Assembly (NCBI GenBank): GCA_030141605.1
Contig: JAQGDQ010000288.1
Coordinates: 163,121-227,120 of the forward strand
Length of the DNA stretch: 64,000 nucleotides
Source of the DNA: Tubiluchus corallicola
Taxonomy: Eukaryota; Priapulida; Priapulimorpha; Priapulimorphida; Tubiluchidae
Direction of reading: 5' to 3'
The notes below the pieces were generated by a model. It was given only the letters and a program-made list of their open reading frames with translations, had not been told where the DNA came from and searched no databases. Below, one piece after another: positions 1 to 12,479 of this stretch. Position numbers and translations under genes: made by a program. Every line of letters begins with the position of its first letter. Position 1 is the first letter of the stretch.

Positions 1-1455
1 CAAAGTTTATAAGCAAGCACCTGGTTGGATAAGTGTTTATATTGCATTGTAACTGGACAAAGTCATTTTTCGTTCAAAGTTACCTAGTATACGCGTGATT
101 TTATTTTTTATTAGACAAAAAAAACATTACAATTACATACACAGATATATTACATACAATTGCAAAACTGAAAACAAAATTACTACAATTACTTATCAAG
201 TGAGCAATCAATTACTGAACAAATGATATGTAACTGCTTGCAGCTGAGCTAAAAGCTGGGACTTGAAAAACCCAACTGAAATATGTGGTGTATTGTTAGG
301 TGCTAGGGGCAGGATAAAAGAGATACACAATTAAAAGGAATAACATGATGGTAAAATAAGGTATAAGTAAGTACTGTATATTAAAGAGAAGAAAAAAGCT
401 AAAAATTAGTTTAAAAAAATGATGAGGTGATAATGATGAAAATGCAATGAAGTGAATGCGACTTTAAATTGCTTTTGTTAATTACATGAGGTGGTGATCA
501 CAATTTTATTGCTGAAACTTTCTAATACTTTTCTCAAGTCTTAAATAAAGCTTATCTTCCTAAGAGCTTAGGTTCCTTCTTAAAATTTGCAAGTGTAGGT
601 TGTAAAGAGACATTTACATAAAAAAGTAGAAAAACACGAGGAAATTTGAAAATATTTGGCCCCATTGTTAGCAGATTACACATTTGGGGCTTTCATTATT
701 TTGAAAAACAGTAAAGAAGTAAAAATGTGTTTTCTGCATTTCATATCATTTTTTTACTTTCATGTTAAATTTTAGTTGTGCCTGTAATTCATATGGGATA
801 GTACATTACTGTACATCAATAACTCTTTAGTTGGAGCATCTTAATGAACATGCTTCTTTTTGGTGCTATGTTATTTTCAACAGATCTTTTTAATTTATGT
901 GGTTTTCTTATTTCTAAAAAAGTCACAGTTCTAATATAACTAAGACATGTATTATGACTATGCTATATGTGCGATGACATAATTATGCATGGCTTAAACT
1001 TGAAGCATTCACTTTCCCCAAAAAGCGAGTCTGAAAACTCTGCGCTGTAATATGTATGTATATGCAGAGCATGTTTAATACAGCAGTGATGCACACTGTG
1101 ACTGTATCACTGAAGTAGGTCACTGTAGGTACTGTCAGCTTAAAATGCATAACGAAATATTTTGGCCCTGAAGGCATTTAAAGGGGTTTTTAAAGTGCTC
1201 TTAATTTTAGCCAAGTTTTACATTGAATATTATGTGTGTCCCTAATATTGTAACTTATAAAAAAATTGATTTTTTTATAATAAAAATTATTTTATTCTCC
1301 AATCTAATTTGCACATTATGTTTCTCTTGAATTGCTATAGGCACTAAGATACTGTCAAGGACAACATTCTGCTCCCATACAATGAAAAATTATCTTACTT
1401 AACAAATTTTGTTGTACTGCTGGAAATTAAGTGTCTTAATTTTGTGTTTTTTTAG
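1..1455. other. Non-coding lead-in, probably SMIM14 intron
   Basis: No supported coding exon is visible. The sequence is AT-rich and ends in a pyrimidine tract and AG acceptor at 1454-1455, so at least its right part is intron of the SMIM14 gene that follows. I searched the + strand for the conserved N-terminal exon of SMIM14 (the Cys-rich segment before the Arg-Arg-Leu-Ile motif) and did not find it. That exon should lie to the left of the window. Confidence 0.6.
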
Positions 1456-3343
1456 CTGAGGAACTCACAGTCATATTGTTCTGATACAGAATGCTACCAA
1501 GAATGTAAGTAACTGAGTTAAGGTTACAAACAAAAAAGTAACTTTATCTTATTATGATGTCAGTGTCTCTGAATAAAATTAATTATTATTTTTAACAAAG
1601 CTCCCTCCTGTTAACATATATCCACGTTAAATTGAGGTAATTAATGAGAAATGAGATAATGGGTTTTTAAAAACTATGAATGCTGGGCTAATTGTCATTG
1701 GCAGCCACTACCAGCTATGTAAAAGTTCAGTGTATCAAGCAAAGTCTGCACTTGCTTACCAAATTTAACTTCACGAAGGTCAGGTCATTGATTTACTTAT
1801 CCGTAAGGTATGACACTTCTCACTCTTAGATTTTTATATGTTAGAATAGCAAGTAGTCATCAGATCAAACATGACAAAAATTTGACAGCATCACATTTTA
1901 ATTTTTCTGTAAAAAATTGATCAACAATGAAGGAAACGGTCCAGTTCAGGAGTCTGGAAGTTTGAACATTTTGTACAGCTATTTTTTAGCACTTCGTACA
2001 TCCTGTTTATTTCAATACTTTCAATACTTAGTTCCAGGACCAGAGAATACAGGTGGCGGATTCACGTTTGTTCACATGCTGGGACTATGGCTTGTCCTAG
2101 CTTTGGTCCTTTTTCTCTTTCGTCCGTCTAGTCTCCGTAGGCGGGGAGATGAAAAACCATCTCCTCAAAACGATGTAAGTACTGTGTTTATCTTAACCGT
2201 GCCTATTTAACTAAATTCAGGTTATGAAAATTATAATATGCTGGCATTCAGTATGTTCTTTTTATCACTTACTTGTACTAAACTGTGGCTAGTGACCATA
2301 TTATTAGATTTCGTAGCCTCTTTTAATGTTCTTTTTTATTTTGGAGTTTATTACACTTTTACAGATTGGGTTACACTTTTATATATCTTACTTTAGAAAT
2401 AATAGTGATTTTTAAGATACTTCAAATACAGAAACTGATAGCTCAGCAGGGTAAAACATTTGTGTGCTTGCAAACCAAAACCGTGCATAAGTCGGCATAG
2501 TTAAAACTACGTTATGATGCTTCGAAGTAGAATGCATCAACAATGTGGTCAAATGTCAATTTTTGATTTTTTATAAAAACAAATGCTAAATATATTTTAT
2601 ATTCTGGCATCAAATTATCAAGAAAATGTTTAAAAAATACTAAAAATCTAATTTTATAACACCGTACCCACTAGTTATGCAATTCTAAAACACCGATAGG
2701 TGGTCGTAGAAGTAGTCATTTTGCTTCGGGTTTTTTTTTGTTGCCCAGAACTTCATCAGGAAAAAAGAAGAGCTATCTACTGGATTTAAACATATCTTCA
2801 ATGTGTTCTTACAATGTCGACAAAAAACGATGGCTAACTTTAATAGCGATTTTCTCAAGGTTATGTTTTTCAGTGCGTAGTCTGCACCTCAGCTTCAATG
2901 TGGATTATGTCAGGTTAGAAATAACGCAGAGCTTTGAACTTTGTATCGAAATGATCCTCATGAAATGGAGATTTGTCATATATGAATAACTAGAAAAGCT
3001 TAATTGCCGACTAAATGGATAATTTTGCTATGCACATTTTTGAATGAGCTTTTCAGTTTTCATGAGAATTTTAGGATGTTTCATGGATTATTTTAATTTG
3101 TTTACTTTATAGGAGCATGCAGAACTTTCTGCATTTCATCAGTGGGATTTTCCGAACTGGTGAAATATACTTCATTCAGATCTGTTGTCTATAATCAGTT
3201 ATTTATGAATATCTTTGCACTGATCCCATGAGTTATTTATGTTTGTCTTTGGCACTGATCCCATGTTTTGTTAGTGGTTATTTACTTTTTTAATTTTGTT
3301 ATAGGGACCAGGTAATGAACCGCCCGCACCTCCTGTACACTAA
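1456..3343 (+). CDS. SMIM14: SMIM14, last three coding exons (5' part outside window)
   Basis: Small integral membrane protein 14, a single-pass protein placed in the ER membrane in mammals; its molecular role is poorly known. Exons are 1456-1504, 2032-2174 and 3305-3343 (TAA at 3341). Each is bordered by AG and GTAAGT-type sites. Phases agree (0, 1, 0) and together they give 76 codons plus stop. The first exon encodes a stretch close to human SMIM14 (SQSYC-D-TEC, then Q-E). The second encodes PGP, one hydrophobic helix of about 18 residues and the FLFRP-S-LR motif. The third encodes the conserved tail ending P-P-A-P-P-V-H (human ends P-P-A-P-P-V-D). Human SMIM14 is 99 residues, so about 25 N-terminal residues are missing here and should be coded to the left. 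An AATAAA near 3689 is a possible polyadenylation signal. Identification rests on the match to the remembered family sequence and is strong. Confidence 0.93.
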
Positions 3344-3667
3344 ACACCGAGACATGTTTACCACGGGTAACTATTTTGTGGAATATTTGGACTTCGGTTG
3401 CAGGATCATTTTCTTCAAAACACTTTTTTGTGCTAAAAATGGAAAAGTAATTTCTGAAATTCATCAGCGTTTGTCTTTAGTAATTAGGTATCGCATGATG
3501 AAAACGTGAACATTATCAGTCAATATTTACTTTCAGTATTTGCGCTTCTGCATTATCTTTTCTCGTCCATATTCAAACAAGCTCTACTCTATTGCAAAAG
3601 AAATTATAGGTATACTGGCGCTTAATTTAACAAAAAATGTATGTAATTCGTTAGTTTAAACTTGATA

Positions 3668-3818
3668 GTTTTTGAAACAGTAATTCTGAATAAAACGGTC
3701 TGGTAATACTATTTTTGGCAATATCGTTTGCAATTCCATTTATTCTTTGAAACAGCAATTCTTAATGAAATTTTCTCATAATACTATTTTTGCCAATATT
3801 GTTTGCAAAGCCATTTTT
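3668..3818. repeat. Two-copy imperfect tandem duplication, ~75 bp unit
   Basis: Two diverged copies lie head to tail. Both contain TTTGAAACAG (3671 and 3746) and a shared block ending near CCATTT. The offset is 75 bp. They lie just past the SMIM14 stop, within the likely 3' UTR or its flank. Confidence 0.75.
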
Positions 3819-5170
3819 AATCTCCCTTCTTGAGCACCGTCAATTATTCTGTTTATAACTCTAAATAGAGTCTAAATATAGAATGTAACTCATTAGTTTT
3901 TAAATGTGCACAAAAGTAATTCCTGTTTTTCATAGAAATTCGTGCTCCTTGACGTATCTAAATGCTAAGTTATTTGACTGGTTGTTTGACATTAATGACA
4001 AATAACTTTAAATAAATAATGCATTTGCAGTATTTTTGAATTTTGAACGTTAGTGCCTTATTATCGTCAAAGAGAAGCTAGTAAAGTATTTAAAAGTCTT
4101 TACAATAGTAAATATTTAATAATTTTTTTGTTGGTATCTAGTGTGTACTATTAAAATTGGGCGGTGGGCATGTGTTATTTCTTTTTAGTTTTTTCAAATG
4201 CTCAATGTATTGCACATCGTGTACTTTACAATCGGATGTATGATGAAACATTGATTACGCTAATTACTTGTTTAAGTGCACGACAAGATTGCAATAATAT
4301 GATTACTTGATTTACCATTGTTACTTTTATTATTTCAAAAACTTTGTAAGATATCCTGATATTATATTTGCAAGTACACATACAGGATTTGGGCATTAGG
4401 GACGCTCACTCTGAATCAGTACGGTATAAGTTAAAAGCGATTAATAAGTTGCATTGTAAACTGTAAAATGATTGCATTCATAGTGGTAGAATATGGTATT
4501 TGGCAAAATTTGTTATTCCAAATTAAGGAGCTCCACTATGTTGATAATTAAAATCTATGCAATTTGGTTGCGTTTTAAGTGTACATGTGCGGCATTGTTT
4601 ACTACAAATATTTGAATAATCTTATCCGTTAGAATTAGTACAAATTAACTGAATACACAATGTACATACCGGTTGCAAAATTGCTTTTTGATGCTTTGTG
4701 ATTGTATATAATAGAAACGACGGTCTTAGTGTCCCGCCGTATGTATGGTTAAATTTTAAAGAATTTTTGGCAATAGTTTTTAAGTCATAGTAGATCTAGC
4801 AGCTAGCTTTATCAAAATTACAAACCATTAATTTGTGCCTGTTTTAAGTTGCTGTAGTCGTGCTTAACTTATTAAAATTTAAGTCACCAAAAAACAAAGA
4901 TCAAACAGTTAATATGTTCTACAAACTAGTATTTAACACTTAGTATTCAGCTAAGTGTGTTTGTTTTTGTTACTTGCTAAGTCAGTGGGTTACCTCTTCA
5001 TACTAATTGGTGGTACGTGTTTTTCACAGTGGTTGAAAGGATGTCAGCTTTATAAACTTAGTTTTAAATTTCAGATTTGCATCATCAGTACATTGCTATG
5101 ATTTTAATTTTAATAGCACTTGTTATAGTAATACTTCAGTCATGGGCATAACGTGCTTTGCAGTTTTTTG

Positions 5171-5278
5171 ATCTGACCTGTTAGTAGATCTTGGTGAAAT
5201 GTTTAATAGATCTGGATTCTTTTTATCTGACCTGTTAATTGATCTTGGTGAAATGTTTAATAGATTTGGATTTTATCA
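5171..5278. repeat. Two-copy tandem duplication, 54 bp unit
   Basis: ATCTGACCTG occurs at 5171 and 5225, followed in both copies by GATCTTGGTGAAATGTTTAA. The two 54-bp units differ at only a few positions, so the duplication looks fairly recent. Confidence 0.85.
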
Positions 5279-5403
5279 TTGTTTGAGTTTGGTTCAAATT
5301 TTATGACTAAATTTTAAACATTGACTCTTTGTTACAGTGTTATTTTTTCAAAATGCATATTGTTTATAGTTATCGTTTCATTAGGCTCAACAAACAGTCT
5401 TGG

Positions 5404-5648
5404 TATTAGTGGTAGTGCTAGTAGTGGTATTAGTAGTAATAAGAATAGTGGTAGTAGCTGTACCAGTAATAGCTTGAGTGGCAGTAGTAGTGGTAGCTAG
5501 TAGTAGCGGTAATAGCAGTAGTAGTAGTAGTAGTGGTGGTAGTAGTAGTAGTAGTAGTAGTTGTAGTAGTAGTAATATTAGTAGTAGTAGTAGTAGTAGC
5601 AGTAGCAGTAGCAGTAGTAGTTGTAGTCGTAGTAGTAGTAGTCGTTGA
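5404..5648. repeat. Imperfect (TAG)n/(GTA)n trinucleotide repeat
   Basis: About 245 bp of interrupted TAG/GTA triplets with occasional GTG, GCA and GTT units. It creates a spurious poly-Leu/Thr open frame on the minus strand. Confidence 0.95.
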
Positions 5649-6249
5649 TGATAGGAAATGTTGGTCATGCTAATAAGCATGGTGACAATAATTCTTTTTT
5701 TGGCTATAAGTCTATATAGAACTCACACGAAGATAAAAACTATAAACATAAAGTAACATTTTATTTCCCAAATTCTTATCAACATTGGTCAATTGTTCTG
5801 TATCAGAGGTCCTCAAGAGAGCTTCTCTGCACAATTAATTATTCTGATCATTAATTTTATTAACCACAGAAGTGAACAAATATGAAATTACAGCAGATTT
5901 GTAAATCGTGGTGCCCGTGATTTATTTACACCAAGGTCGCCATCTTGTATTTTGTGATATGTATGCGTATCTATGTGTATGTATGTATAGACACTACAAT
6001 GTAAAATATGCCATATCTCTATGGCAAAAACTCAAAAAATTTCCATACACTTTCAGGATCAGTGTCCATGGATTTAATGTCTTGATGACAATCCCAGAGA
6101 TGTCGATTGGGAATCTCCAACATAGTACAAGTGCATTTAATTTTAATTCAGCAGTATTCAGCAACAAAATGCATGTGTAGAAACAAAATTTACAAGGATT
6201 TGCTGGAGACAGTTAAGTGCTTGAGAATAGTATTAAATCAGAAAGTCTG

Positions 6250-6340
6250 AAAAATTTTGCACCTTCGCTGACACTCAAACTCAAGACCTTATGCTTTCTA
6301 TGCAGTTGTGCTAACCATAATACCATGACTTTTTAGAGAC
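6250..6340 (-). repeat. tRNA-like (SINE-like) segment, copy 1
   Basis: Read on the minus strand, an A-box-like motif (rc of 6308-6325; TGGTATTATGGTTAGCAC) is followed by a short stem with loop ATAGAAA and then a B-box-like motif around 6270-6284. The spacing fits a tRNA, but the acceptor stem is not intact, so this is not a functional tRNA gene. A tRNA-derived SINE or tRNA relic is the simplest reading. Confidence 0.45.
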
Positions 6341-6494
6341 GCGTAACTTTTTAGATGCAGAAATTTTACTTTGAAAACCCAGTAGATGTCTATGTCACCG
6401 TTGAAGTCGTAGTCTACACTGTATCAAGATATAGTGCAAAATCAATTACATAAACACGCGAAAGCAATACTAAATTAGAACATCTAAAAATCAC

Positions 6495-6580
6495 TTCACT
6501 AGGATTCGAACTCAAAACCTTCTGCTTTCCAGGCAGCTATGTATCGTCTAGATCACAGAAACACTCGCCTTTTCAGAGTC
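6495..6580 (-). repeat. tRNA-like (SINE-like) segment, copy 2
   Basis: On the minus strand, CTGC and GCAG pair around the seven-base loop CTGGAAA, which would carry a Ser-type anticodon GGA. A good B box (GAGTTCGAATCCT, rc of about 6502-6514) follows at tRNA spacing. The A box (rc of 6541-6557) is degenerate and no acceptor stem closes. It is the same kind of element, in the same orientation, as the copy 250 bp to the left. Confidence 0.5.
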
Positions 6581-7543
6581 AGTCCCTTAACCTTAACCTT
6601 AACCGATGTCATGAATGAGCCCTTCTGAACGAATCACGTGGTATCTAGCGCTTTTAATTTATACTTTAAGAATCAAATTCAGTTTGCTCTGACCAGTTCT
6701 AACAAACAATGCGTTTCAGCTATCAATATTTAAAACTGGAAATTTTCTTGCTTCGCCTCTTCTCGTCGTACCTTGTCTTGCCATATTGTACCTTGTCCTT
6801 ATCACACCTCAATTTATTCTTATCAATTCAAAATCCTAATAGTATAATCCGCACTTTATTGCCAGATACATATACTAATACGATCTGTTAAATAGGTATA
6901 TGTAAGTACAAGTTTTTAGAGCCTCATAATCACATACATTTGAACAACAATGACAATGTGCAATCAAATCAGAATCTTGAAAAAAACAAGTATGTAAGTG
7001 GAGTACCTGAGAAGTAAATTATACTTGCGTAAAGCATCTCGTGTATGTAGAGAAGGGAAGAAAGAGTATGAAAAAAATATTGGAACGTTGAACAGTTTTA
7101 TCTCATATGGTATATTTAATTTTCATACATAAGTTTAAACTCATTTTTTTAAGTTCATGTATATTGGCTTGTCACTGTGTGTTCTACCTTGCAAATTCTT
7201 TTGAACTTTTAATCCTGTAATTTTATAATTGTAATTCAACATATTATATTATATTACACATATTTACCTCACCATCATCGGCTTCATGCCTTCGTTACCT
7301 ACCTCACTGAATCATTTTAGCAACTTATCCTACCTATTAATTATATTATAGTTATAGACGTCAATTATGCAATAATTCTTATTACCAAAGTCAATTTAGG
7401 TTGCATGTTAACTAAAATCTAATACTATCAACAGTTTTCAGTTTTCGCACTTGCTTGAATCCCTTAAACGTGTTATTCGCAAGGTAAAACAAAAGCGCTC
7501 CGTCATCTGTCCTGGAAGTCAGCAAAAAACTATCCTTTCAAGA

Positions 7544-7557
7544 CTGCGCCTGCGCAG
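7544..7557. promoter_or_regulatory. GC palindrome resembling an NRF-1 site
   Basis: CTGCGCCTGCGCAG is nearly self-complementary and close to the metazoan NRF-1 consensus (YGCGCAYGCGCR), in otherwise AT-rich DNA. It lies about 1 kb before the GPCR start at 8521, so it could mark a promoter or 5' UTR exon of that gene. There is no direct evidence of use. Confidence 0.3.
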
Positions 7558-8520
7558 AACTTACAGGGAGCAATCATTCCTTGGGCAATAATAAATGTAA
7601 TCATGCTGCCAAAGAGCTTTTAAAACAGATTTAGATTTAGAAAATCGTGGAGACAATACTGGCAGGTGCAAATGTGATTGGTAACGAAAACGGATACATA
7701 GGACTCTCAAGCATTACATAAATGCCCCTCTGCCATAAAAATTTTAATGGGCAAAGCGAAGACTTCACGGGCATTGTGTATTCAACAAAAGTCGGTTAAT
7801 TATTCGGTTTTGTGATGAATAAAAATGCAGTAATAAATAAATGCGCTTGTGTCACGCACAGTCTTGCTAACGACATTAACGATAACAAAGACAAGTATGC
7901 AAAATGAAGTAACGCATTAACGCGGTTAATTAGTTTTCATGTTAATGGAGTTTGTGTCTTAAACTTGGTTCTGTTTTATGAATGGTGTAGCATGCGGATG
8001 CTTAAAAAGCAAAAACGACGAAGTGGTGGTCATTGAAACAGCGAGAAATTTAAGGTTGAAGCTGAAGGTTACGATGATTTCAAATTGTTTACACAAAGTA
8101 CCAAGTTTCTACGTTAAAGGAAAACATTACGTGAGAAAACAGCTCTACATGCCCCAAGTTCATTGATTCTAAAATTAATGGTCTAATCATGAGCTAAATG
8201 CATTGTTTCGGTCACTTTATCGAAATTGATAAAACCTAACTGTTGCTTTCAAATATGTAGTTTCTACTTATGGTTTGACGTTAGCAGCTGAGGTAGAACT
8301 ACCGAACTCTACCGTATAAGTGTTGTTGAATTCGTTGGGTAAAACAATCCTCACTAGCACTGCTCGTTTGATAGTACATAATGGTAAATGGTCTCAATTC
8401 GCAATCTTTAGCAAAATGTGATTATTCTGTTTTGCTGGTTGTTACCATTTTGCTCTACTATAAACCACAAGTTTAATACACAGCCATCTAATAAATTATT
8501 TAGGTCTTCTAGCCACTACA

Positions 8521-9723
8521 ATGGAGTCCACAAGCCTTGATTCTCAAATTGACATCCAATTTCACAATCTTAGGCGAAATTTTACCGAAAAAAGTCTGAC
8601 TGTCAACGCAGCACACAATGTCTCCGACGAAGAAAAAACCGTTAATCATGTTAGTGCTATTGACATCTCAGTGCTTCAAGATCCAACACTCTACGCTCTC
8701 GCAAGCTTCGTTGTAGCCATGATCATCATGGTTACCAACGCCCTCGTCATAGCGGCGGTAGCTAAATATCCCAAAATGAACACAACGACGAACGTGTTCT
8801 TATCCAGCCTGGCAGCCGTCGATATGACGTTTGGTATCATGACTTTCATCATAACCCTCCTCAAACTCGTAAATGGGCACTATGGTGCTGCGGAATGCAT
8901 TTTTGGCATGTTCATCTTGAGTCTTCTCTCTGTAACAGCTGAATTGATGCTCGTTTTGGTCACTGTTGATCGTTACTTGGCCATTACGAGACCTCTGACG
9001 TATAAGAGAGATCTAACTATGTACCGGACAAAGTTACTTTGTGCAGCATCATGGACTTATGGTTTAGGATATGGTACTTTCGCGTCCATGGTTCTTGGAG
9101 AACGACTGAAGACTACAATAGACGCGGCGTCTCTTACTTGTAATCTTTTTATGCTGAGGCCCGTTTGGTTGGAGATTCTGATCACATGTCATTTTTATTT
9201 TAGTGCTTGTTGGGTTGTATATGCTTACTCAATGATTCTCTTCTTATACCGTGCCAGGCAGAAGAAAGTGGCTGCTTTGGCGATGCGGCTTCATGGACGT
9301 AGAAGTAACATGGCTTCTCAGATGAAAACAACGTGGATTGCGCTGATGGTTGTAACCACAAACATTGTTTGTCTGTCGCCATATTTGCTTTACTCAGCCC
9401 GGATGTTACATTATAGACTGGGACCTAATTTCCGAGGAGAAATACCGTCTTTCGAGAGATTGTGGGGTCGCGCCCTACACTTTAGTTTGGTGATGAACGC
9501 ATGTCTTAATCCACTGATTTACATCTGGAAGAACAGGGACTTCAGGGCTTCCGCGAAAGGTTTGTTAGGTTTAGAGAAATGTGTAAAATCTGACGAGGGA
9601 GTGAATCTAAATTTAGCGAACACGTCTACTCATTTGGGTACAGCTACAGTTAACGTCATTGACAACGCACAGAGATGTCAAAAAGGGAGAGGTGGTACGA
9701 ACCTGATACCAATAGTTATGTAA
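8521..9723 (+). CDS. Intronless class A GPCR (orphan), 400 aa
   Basis: Seven-helix rhodopsin-family receptor, predicted in the plasma membrane and coupling to G proteins; the ligand is unknown. The N-terminus has sequons at N20 and N33 and no clear signal peptide. Landmarks: N73 in helix 1, LAAVD with D101 in helix 2, C126 at the start of helix 3, DRY at 150-152 followed by LAITRPL, W178 in helix 4, C207 in the second extracellular loop, P287 in helix 6 (CLSP in place of CWxP), and NPLIY at 330-334 followed by WKNRDFR. The third intracellular loop is short and basic. The ATG is the first in the frame; a possible 5' UTR acceptor lies just upstream. The receptor at 15.3 kb on the other strand shares DRYLAITRPL, the helix 4 SW-YG-GYG pattern and QMKTT before helix 6, so the two are paralogues. 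Family assignment beyond class A would be a guess. Confidence 0.93.
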   Translation: MESTSLDSQIDIQFHNLRRNFTEKSLTVNAAHNVSDEEKTVNHVSAIDISVLQDPTLYALASFVVAMIIMVTNALVIAAVAKYPKMNTTTNVFLSSLAAVDMTFGIMTFIITLLKLVNGHYGAAECIFGMFILSLLSVTAELMLVLVTVDRYLAITRPLTYKRDLTMYRTKLLCAASWTYGLGYGTFASMVLGERLKTTIDAASLTCNLFMLRPVWLEILITCHFYFSACWVVYAYSMILFLYRARQKKVAALAMRLHGRRSNMASQMKTTWIALMVVTTNIVCLSPYLLYSARMLHYRLGPNFRGEIPSFERLWGRALHFSLVMNACLNPLIYIWKNRDFRASAKGLLGLEKCVKSDEGVNLNLANTSTHLGTATVNVIDNAQRCQKGRGGTNLIPIVM

Positions 9724-12479
9724 ATGTACATCAGTTTAGTGCTTCGTAAGTCAATTATTAGTTTTCTAACTGTTAGAAGAAGCCTAAACATAGAAAAGAT
9801 TAGATTTTAATTTCATTTAATTTAATTTTATGTTATTTCCTAATAGAGAAACCCTCGCTTTTGACCCTCCCATTGCATAATCCGCACAAATTAAAGGCCA
9901 CCTCGAGAAGAAACAGAAAAGGAGAAAGAGAAGGATTGACAAAAAACAGTGACACACCTGAAATACGAATTACCCTAATTCCTGCATGCGTCGATGTTGC
10001 ACACTATGGTATTGGAAGCATTAACTGGTGACGCAGCAGTGATCATATAACTGCAATTATACATATAACTACAACAATATATAAACGCTGTTTTCTTTTT
10101 TCAATTTACATTTTGCGGTCTCCCCTCTACACCCTTTTAACTACCCATGTTTTTTAATCTCATTCTCACAAAATTAACAAGTGACTCACGTCCCGTGATC
10201 AGGTGAGCCAGCCTACAACAAGAGCTCGTTGAGTTAGTGATGGCTCACGATTTTTAAACAAATGTATGTATCGATTCTTTTAGTGCATCTAAAATCTTGC
10301 ATTGATTTGAGAGGAAACTTGCAGTGATGCTATGATGTGGATCCTGAAAATGTCCTGTAATGGCTTGCGTGACGATATTTCGTGAAATGTGCCATTAGGT
10401 TATTCAGTCGGTATGTGAAATTCCACAACTGCAGTAACAGCTACTTCGTCAAAAAAGAGCAGCAGAGGTGACCCGTCTATTGATCACTTTGTTTCTTCAT
10501 ATTTGCAAGCAGAGACACCATGTAAGCTGTGTATTGGGTAGGGAATGTAACTCGTTAAAAAAACAAGTGACAAATTAACTACTGCCTACAGTAAGCTTAT
10601 TAGTAGTCGTCATCCTGTGTAATGATGATAAGAGCTTATTCATTTATCGTAATGCAACTTAATCACAATAGATGGCTCTGCAATTCATAATTGATTTAAG
10701 CCGTTCGACGGACGTTGAAAGATATACGACAGTCTGTATCAAAGAGAGCGCGACAGTAATATATGTATATTTACTTTCTTTATTCGATTATTGTCACATA
10801 TATGCACTCACAAATAAATAGAAATAATATAATAATATTACAATGTCTTTAATGTTTTTCTGAATTCAACAGATAACAGATTTATGTTAAGAACGCTTAA
10901 ATCAAATATTGATGCACCATAACAATGCCCGTACAAGCAAACATTTCGCTGACATTTAGTTTTAGTACTTGTGAATAGTGTTTTAATGTTAAAAATTAAA
11001 TCTGTAATCAATTGTTTAGGAGATAATCTAATTTTTATGTTCAATTTTTTGTGCCACTACTAGGGTTGCCACCACTCCTGCTTCGGCCCGGAGTCCCTGA
11101 AATTTAGTCACACATCCGTAATTCGGTCGGATTTTTGAAAAATCTCGAAATCTTCTTATTTCGATCATTACATTAAAATTTAAGAGGAAATGGACGGAAA
11201 TGCGTCTTGCATGCTATTGAACCGTTGCATAAGGCTAAGCTAATGACTGCGGAATTTTTGTTAAATGAAATAGTAAAATTATTAAATCAAGCTTAAATGA
11301 TTATATGTCTTCTGCATGATGCAAGTATTCTTCCCGTTTAAGTTTACTTCACTTAACATAAACGGTCAACCATTTATCTACGTGAAAAGCAAAAGCCAAT
11401 GCTGGAATACTGATCCGTGATTGGATAAAACACTTGGCCGGCCGGCGCACGCCGTACAAAATAGAACTCATTTCTATTTTAGGGCAGATGTTGTCTTCAT
11501 GGCCACTTCGATAAATTCCGTGTATCACCTTTGATTTGAAATTAATGTATTCTAATTTGGGCGATCATTTTACCACCGCCGACGACGACCGGTTTGTGTA
11601 TTTTGGCGGCCGTGTATCATTGAGTTTGAACCCACGTTCATTGTTGTTTTTGTTTTGGATAATAATCAATGGAGATTTCAACACAGTCGTTTGCATCTGG
11701 TTTTATTTGATGTTTACTAAACCGTCCTGTCATCGTCATCACATCCTGTATTATAAGCTGATTGCTGCTTATCATTATTAAATTTGTACATTACCATCGA
11801 TGAAACTACTTTTTGCGTACTACTTATGTTGATGGTCTAGGTGACGTACATTTTGTGGCGTTTTTGCCATGTATGGGTTTCCGAACCAAAATCGGTACTT
11901 AAATTATAAATGCAATTATAGCGTTTTAAAATTGTGAAGTGTGTTGAGTAAAAAATAAAATTTAACTTAAAGAGTTAAGCGATCTACGTTATCCAAATCA
12001 CTGAGGACCAAAACGCTCTGCACTTCCGTTAAAACTAAAACTAGCCACATATGGAAACTCGGAAATAAAAAAAAATCACTTCTTAACTTCAGATGATGAC
12101 ATTCTGATAGGACGTTCGAAAAAAAGAGTTGCCTACGGATAGAAACATTCTTCTGCAATTTTACAGCAAACTAACAAAACTCCTTCAAAAGTTTGTTACC
12201 TTTGCTTTCAGTTCATTAATTACACAGGAGCAAAGCATCTGAAAGTTTGAAATCAGCGTCTCTGTAGCAAAAACTACAATTTTCAAAGACCTACGTCTTT
12301 TGTAATTACTTTCATCACAGCCTTCGGGCGCTAAGATAAAGTAATCACTAACTAATCACACTTGCCAATCTAAACGTACAAAGGGCTTGCTTTAGGCTGA
12401 AAAATTTACGCGAGATCAGAATCTTTGGCTTCTCTAATCAAAAGAGACAGTAATACTAGTTTGCTCCAATCATTAAAAT

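Larger units (their letters stand above)
3344..8520. other. Spacer between SMIM14 and the first GPCR
   Basis: Mostly unremarkable AT-rich DNA. It holds the presumed SMIM14 3' UTR, two short imperfect tandem duplications (3668-3818, 5171-5278), a trinucleotide repeat (5404-5648), two tRNA-like segments on the minus strand (about 6250-6580) and a GC palindrome (7544-7557). The open frames at 5908-6180, 6709-6891 and 7978-8166 have no recognisable domain or splice context, and I do not call them genes. Confidence 0.5.

Noticed and set aside
5387-5680. Poly-Leu/Thr open frame on the minus strand
   Set aside because: Created entirely by the TAG/GTA trinucleotide repeat.
6584-6604. Telomere-like repeat (CCTTAA)3
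   Set aside because: Only about three units, and the word differs from the animal telomere repeat CCCTAA.
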